Source: CAYLXP01 sp964387425 (lineage in GTDB: Bacteria; Verrucomicrobiota; Kiritimatiellia; UBA8416). Taken from it: a stretch of DNA of 64,000 bases. Where the stretch lies: the NCBI GenBank assembly GCA_964387425.1, contig CAYLXP010000003.1, positions 1-64,000 of the forward strand, written 5' to 3'. The position numbers and the translations under genes are program-made. Below the pieces are notes generated by a model that was given only the letters and a program-made list of their open reading frames with translations, had not been told where the DNA came from and searched no databases. Below, in pieces: positions 60,246 through 64,000 of the stretch; the first letter of the stretch is position 1, and every line of letters starts with the position of its first letter.

Positions 60246-61442
60246 TTAGGCTTTCAGCGCTTCCGCAATCGCATCGCAGACATAGTCAATGTTGCCGGTG
60301 GTGAGCCCGGCAAGGTTGATACGCCCGCCCTTGACGATGTAGATGCTCTTGTTGTCGCTGAGCCAGTTGACGACATCGTCAGAAAGCCCGCTGAACGAGA
60401 ACATGCCGCGCTGCTGCTTGATGAACGAGAAATCCTGTTCGACGCCGCGGGCCGCCAGGCCATCCACCAGGGCCGCGCGCATATCCTTGATGCGGTCGCG
60501 CATCTCGGCCACTTCGCCTACCCACTGGTCGTAGAGCGCGGCATCTTCAAGCACGCCGAGGGCGGCGAGGCCGCCGTGCGCCGGCGGGTTGGAGTAGTTG
60601 ACGCGAATCGTCTTCTTCACGTAACTCATGGCAACCTTGGATTCCGCGGCGGTCGGACTGACGATGGTCAGCGCTCCGGTGCGCTCGTTGTAGAGCCCGA
60701 AGTTCTTGGAGAAAGAGCTGGCAATGAAGATATCGATACCCGCAGCTGCAAACTTCTCGATAGCGGCGCGGTCCTGTTCGATCCCGTCGCCGAAGCCCTG
60801 GTAGGCAAAATCGAGGAACGGCGTCCAGCCCTTGGCCTTCGCCACCTCCACCACGCGGTCCCACTGATCGCCAACGAGATCAACGCCGGTCGGGTTGTGG
60901 CAGCAAACGTGAATCAGCACAATATCACTGGCCGGGATGCTCTCAAGGGTGGCAAGCATGCTATCGAAATCGACGCCCTTTGTTTCGGGATTGTAATAGG
61001 GGTAATCCTTAATATCGAAACCAGCGGCCGTGAAGATGCCCTTGTGGTTTGCCCAGGTCGGGGAACTGACCCACAGGGTGGCGTCCGGGTTGAACTGCTT
61101 CAGCAGATCGCCGCCCACACGCAACGCGCCGGTTCCACCCGGGGAATGGATAGTCGCTGCACGGCCGGAGCTGATGACCTCGCTGTCAGCCCCGAAAATC
61201 AGTTTCTGCACGTTCGCCCCGTAGACCGGGTTGCCGGAAATCGGCAGGTAGCCCTTGGTGGACTCGGTTTCGAGGAGCCTCTCCTCGGCGGACTTGATGC
61301 ACTTCAGGATCGGCGTCGTGCCGTCGTTATCCTTGAATACACCGACGCCCAGGTTGACCTTGTTCGGGTTGGAATCCTTCTTGAAGGCCTCCGTAAGGCC
61401 AAGAATTGCATCGGCCGGAGCGGCTTCGATGTCTTTCCACAT
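60246..61442 (-). CDS. Aspartate/aromatic amino acid aminotransferase (class I, AspC/TyrB type)
   Basis: A 398-residue PLP enzyme of the AspC/TyrB subgroup. KVNLGVGVFKDNDGTTPIL at the N-terminus and CCHNPTGVDL (residues 180-189) are subgroup marks. PLP-binding Lys246 is in SSFSKNFGLYNERTG, and the substrate-carboxylate Arg lies near the C-terminus. It transfers the amino group from aspartate or aromatic amino acids to 2-oxoglutarate. Length and motifs are normal. A strong terminator follows, so it is a single-gene unit; unrelated to the sugar genes. Confidence 0.93.
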   Translation of the reverse strand: MWKDIEAAPADAILGLTEAFKKDSNPNKVNLGVGVFKDNDGTTPILKCIKSAEERLLETESTKGYLPISGNPVYGANVQKLIFGADSEVISSGRAATIHSPGGTGALRVGGDLLKQFNPDATLWVSSPTWANHKGIFTAAGFDIKDYPYYNPETKGVDFDSMLATLESIPASDIVLIHVCCHNPTGVDLVGDQWDRVVEVAKAKGWTPFLDFAYQGFGDGIEQDRAAIEKFAAAGIDIFIASSFSKNFGLYNERTGALTIVSPTAAESKVAMSYVKKTIRVNYSNPPAHGGLAALGVLEDAALYDQWVGEVAEMRDRIKDMRAALVDGLAARGVEQDFSFIKQQRGMFSFSGLSDDVVNWLSDNKSIYIVKGGRINLAGLTTGNIDYVCDAIAEALKA

Positions 61443-61904
61443 AACTTATCCTCCGTCGTTCGTGATAGGCCATGCACAACTGCATTCAATTGAGCATCAC
61501 CGCTTACTCATTATTCAGAACAGGTGCAATACCAACGCGTGATGGTGACTGCTTTGATAATCCCAGTTTCGCGCGAGGCATTCTCCCGCCAACAAGAACG
61601 TCCCTCTTCGAGACCTTTCGAGAACACGCCTGCTGCGCCACGTGCCGGCCCCGATTGCTGGCCGCACGATACGCCAAGCCGAGGCCTGAGGTCAAGAATT
61701 CGGCTGATAGATCGTGGAGTTCCCCAATCCTTAGCGACTTCCCTTATTGTCTTTCGGTCGGTATACGACGACGGCTGTGGTGCATTTGAGATGCGCCCGA
61801 TCCCTATGCCGCAACGTCTTACGAAAAACGCACACCCGTGACTTGGCGCCGGGAACCGCGAGAAAGACCTTGCCGCGTGATGCTATATATAGTACCGTTT
61901 CCCC
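61443..61904. other. Intergenic region without identified gene
   Basis: This 462-bp region between divergent units shows no convincing coding sequence. At 61883-61892 the palindrome CTATATATAG lies 12 bp before the PIN gene start and could be a -10 element overlapped by an operator for the RHH antitoxin. Nothing else is recognised. Confidence 0.5.
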
Positions 61905-62324
61905 ATGGGAGAATACAGAGCCATCATTGACACGAACGTCTTGCACGCTGGCCTCTACTCCGCGTCTGGCGCATCATACCAGATCCTGCGTTTGATAGAG
62001 CGAGGCCGCGTGGTTCCGCTTCTGTCAACGACACTCCTGTTTGAGTATGAAGAGGTGTTGAAACGCAACCAAAAGATGCTTGGCCTATCGGATCGTGCCG
62101 TCAACGATGTCCTGAACGGATTCTGTGTACGGGGAGAATCCCGGAAGATCCACTTCCTTTGGCGACCACACCTCTCCGACCCGAAGGATGATCACGTTCT
62201 GGAATTGGCTGTGGCAGCCGGAGGGGCGGATATTGTCACGCACAATGTAAAGGACTTCAGAAACGCGTCATCGTTGGGCGTTAGAATAGTCACACCAGCA
62301 AAGTTGTTAGGAGAGTTGAAATGA
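61905..62324 (+). CDS. PIN-domain toxin (PilT N-terminus type, COG1569-like)
   Basis: A 139-residue protein with the PIN nuclease acidic residues: Asp in AIIDTNVLHAGL near the start, Glu in LFEYEEVL, and the pair in LSDPKDDHVLELA. IVTHNVKDF near the end is characteristic. Such proteins cleave RNA and act as the toxin of toxin-antitoxin modules. The antitoxin gene follows with a 4-bp overlap, so the toxin comes first, the reverse of the usual vapBC order but common in this subfamily. Confidence 0.88.
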   Translation: MGEYRAIIDTNVLHAGLYSASGASYQILRLIERGRVVPLLSTTLLFEYEEVLKRNQKMLGLSDRAVNDVLNGFCVRGESRKIHFLWRPHLSDPKDDHVLELAVAAGGADIVTHNVKDFRNASSLGVRIVTPAKLLGELK

Positions 62325-62584
62325 GTGCATTAAACCTGCGACTACCCGATTCCGTTCATCGCCACATTAGAGATATAGCGAAACAGGATGGTGTATCCAT
62401 CAATCTGTTTATCACCTCTGCAGTATCAGAGAAGATTTCCGCTCTGACAACGGAGGACTACATCGCTAATCGGGCGAAACACGCTCGAAAGGGGGCATTC
62501 TCCAAAGTCCTCGATCGTGTTCCCAAACGCAAGCCTCTTGCGGGCGATGAACTGCCCAGCGAACCGTCGCGCCATACCACCTAA
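62321..62584 (+). CDS. Ribbon-helix-helix antitoxin
   Basis: An 87-residue protein. LNLRLPDSVHRHIRDIAKQD followed by GVSINLFITSAVSEKI is the RHH DNA-binding fold (strand, two helices), as in HicB/Arc-like antitoxins. The C-terminal tail (AFSKVLDRVPKRKP) probably wraps the PIN toxin. It overlaps the toxin gene by 4 bp. It would neutralise the toxin and repress the pair. Confidence 0.85.
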   Translation: MSALNLRLPDSVHRHIRDIAKQDGVSINLFITSAVSEKISALTTEDYIANRAKHARKGAFSKVLDRVPKRKPLAGDELPSEPSRHTT

Positions 62585-62662
62585 CACCGCGCTCCGGGTT
62601 CTTCATCCCCTGTGCAATCTCGATCCCGTGAGTCTCGTACGGGGGAGAGAACGACCACTCTG

Positions 62663-64000
62663 TCACAGGCATTCTATCTGCACATTGTCCGGCAGCCTAT
62701 GCTGCTCGATTATATGCGCCTTGTACGGCTTCGGCAGCATGCAGGTGATGACATATTTTCCGTCCCGTCTGCGGTACTCCGTATTCACCTTGAGTGGTCC
62801 AGCCAGTGTTCCCAGGGTCAGCGATCCCGCCTCGATCTTCTGGTGGGAGAAATCAAACGTGATAATCTTCTTTTCGTCATCGATGCCCTTTAGTCCAAAC
62901 ACGGCCTGGACCATGGCGGGCGCTGCGTAGGAAACGTAACCGTGGTTCAAGCTTCCGACCCGTTGTAAGTGCTCCCAAAGTGTCCCGGTCTCATGCACCT
63001 GGTCCCAGAGGTAGTCTTTCAGATCGTCGAGCAGGAGGGTGTACTGGCGCCACTTCGTCAGCACCGCGAAGCGCAGCACATGGGTGAAGAAAACACCCTT
63101 GCTGATGATCTCCGGATTCTGAAGCTTCCCGACGTTTTCTCTCCCGAAGGTGTTCAAAATGGTATCCGTGAGTTTAGCAAACCGGGGATCGTCCCGGTCA
63201 AACATGTCGCAGAAGGCGGCGTGGTACTGACAAGTCTCAGAGCGATTGTCCGTGACTCTTAGCGTGCCGGTTTCATCCCGCACCGCAACGTCGATGAAGT
63301 AGTGACCATCGAAGCTCATTGAAACAATTCGCGTTTTCAACGCATCCGCTCTTGCGAGAAGTGCTGGCTTGTCGAGAATACGCGCAGCAGCCCTTAGCGT
63401 TGCGGCATAGAGCATATTCACCGGGAAGTTCACGCCTTCCCCTATCTTGAAATGGAGGCTACCCTCAATGAAGGGATTGCCCGGCAGGTTCTCGAGGAAT
63501 CCCTCCTGATTGAAACGCTTGTTAAAGAAGTCGATAATCCCGGAAATCACGTTTCTATAGACCCCGGCTTCGGCCGTATGATCTCTGCGCAGATAGGCAT
63601 CGACCTCAAGGACGTACCACATGACCCAGGTGTGGTGGAAATGCCCAAAGTTGTCGGCAGGATAGCAGTATGGCAGCATGCCCTTGGGTATATCCGGGAA
63701 TGAGCCTGGGTAGGTGAAGTTCTCGAGCATCACCTTCTCAACGACGTTCTTCCCCGTGAAGAGGCGCTCGGTGAAGCCGGTGAAGTAGCCATCACAGAGC
63801 CACCCGGCACGTTCGCGTCCAGGGCAGTCAAGGAACACGTCCATCGTGTTCTGTCGGTAAGTCTCAATGGATGCGTCAAATATGTCCTGAAGCTTGCGAT
63901 CGGAGAGAGTCACCTGTGCATTGTGATGATTCGGAGCCACATATTCACGAAGCGACAGAGCATCAAGGTGGATACTCCCTTTTCGTACGTAAACGTAGAT
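62663..64000 (-). CDS. GH78-like alpha-L-rhamnosidase, partial (N-terminus beyond window)
   Basis: The frame is open from 62663 to the window edge, so the gene continues beyond 64000; the GTG at 63940 is not a true start. About 445 residues are seen. They begin in a beta-rich middle domain (IYVYVRKGSIHLDALSLREY). The barrel follows with YRQNTMDVFLDCPGRERAGW, where D-C-P-x-R-E-R is the GH78 signature, and FGHFHHTWVMWYV. A C-terminal beta domain (VITFDFSHQKIEAGS-like) closes it. It would release L-rhamnose, like the enzyme at 48455-50791, but the two differ strongly in the signature region. Confidence 0.82.
   Translation of the reverse strand: MYVYVRKGSIHLDALSLREYVAPNHHNAQVTLSDRKLQDIFDASIETYRQNTMDVFLDCPGRERAGWLCDGYFTGFTERLFTGKNVVEKVMLENFTYPGSFPDIPKGMLPYCYPADNFGHFHHTWVMWYVLEVDAYLRRDHTAEAGVYRNVISGIIDFFNKRFNQEGFLENLPGNPFIEGSLHFKIGEGVNFPVNMLYAATLRAAARILDKPALLARADALKTRIVSMSFDGHYFIDVAVRDETGTLRVTDNRSETCQYHAAFCDMFDRDDPRFAKLTDTILNTFGRENVGKLQNPEIISKGVFFTHVLRFAVLTKWRQYTLLLDDLKDYLWDQVHETGTLWEHLQRVGSLNHGYVSYAAPAMVQAVFGLKGIDDEKKIITFDFSHQKIEAGSLTLGTLAGPLKVNTEYRRRDGKYVITCMLPKPYKAHIIEQHRLPDNVQIECL

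Noticed and set aside
61504..61695. 63-codon minus-strand open frame in the spacer before the PIN gene
   Set aside because: No motif, no ribosome-binding site and unusual composition; it overlaps other equally weak frames.

Overview
The window looks like one contig stretch (GC-rich, with a 100-N scaffold join) from a polysaccharide-degrading bacterium of the PVC superphylum, most likely Kiritimatiellota. The reasons are six Cys-type sulfatases, paired fucosidases, several GH94 phosphorylases, GPH-type sugar transporters, no susC/susD pair, and many short palindromic repeats with a GTAG head. The phylum is an inference; there is no rRNA or marker gene here to confirm it. No tRNA, rRNA or CRISPR was seen.

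Layout. 1-920: a REP-associated transposase (RAYT) flanked by GTAG-headed REPs. 927-3661: a secreted lipoprotein of unknown specificity and a DUF4160/DUF2442 pair. 3967-15983, minus strand: a likely operon with a membrane-anchored GH94 protein, a LamG protein, two SASA acetylesterases, a GH29 fucosidase, an alpha/beta-hydrolase lipoprotein and an unknown protein. 16287-20376: a sulfatase divergent from a LacI regulator, then a XylR-like AraC regulator. 20524-32948, plus strand: sulfatase, GH94, sulfatase, a surface repeat protein, an SGNH-esterase/sulfatase fusion and a GH10 protein. 33126-46106, minus strand: GH-A (GH51-like) glycosidase, sulfatase, transporter, SGNH esterase, cellobiose-phosphorylase-like GH94 (interrupted by the gap), sulfatase and GH29 fucosidase. 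46320-48293: dinB and yceH. 48455-56416, minus strand: transporter, unknown lipoprotein, GH94, a Tat-exported DUF3795 protein and a GH78 rhamnosidase, divergent from a GntR regulator. 57743-64000: rhamnose mutarotase next to a broken rhaT remnant, a URO-D family protein, an aspartate/aromatic aminotransferase with a clear terminator, a PIN/RHH toxin-antitoxin pair and a partial GH78 protein running off the edge.

How the genes fit together. Exported sulfatases, acetyl/acyl esterases, fucosidases, a GH10 enzyme, a GH51-like enzyme and rhamnosidases would strip and cut a sulfated, acetylated, fucose- and rhamnose-containing polysaccharide. GPH transporters would import the oligosaccharides, and cytoplasmic GH94 enzymes would split beta-linked disaccharides by phosphorolysis. 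LacI, XylR-like and GntR regulators sit at the operon heads with visible palindromic operators. The substrate is inferred, not shown.

The most unusual signals are: (i) a ~127-bp double-REP element lying in frame inside two sulfatase genes in opposite orientations, with related REPs whose GTAG head forms or abuts other genes' stop codons; (ii) a two-enzyme esterase-sulfatase fusion; (iii) an NdvB-like GH94 protein with a ~590-residue membrane region but no glycosyltransferase; (iv) a ~275-bp nested palindrome that folds as a three-way junction.
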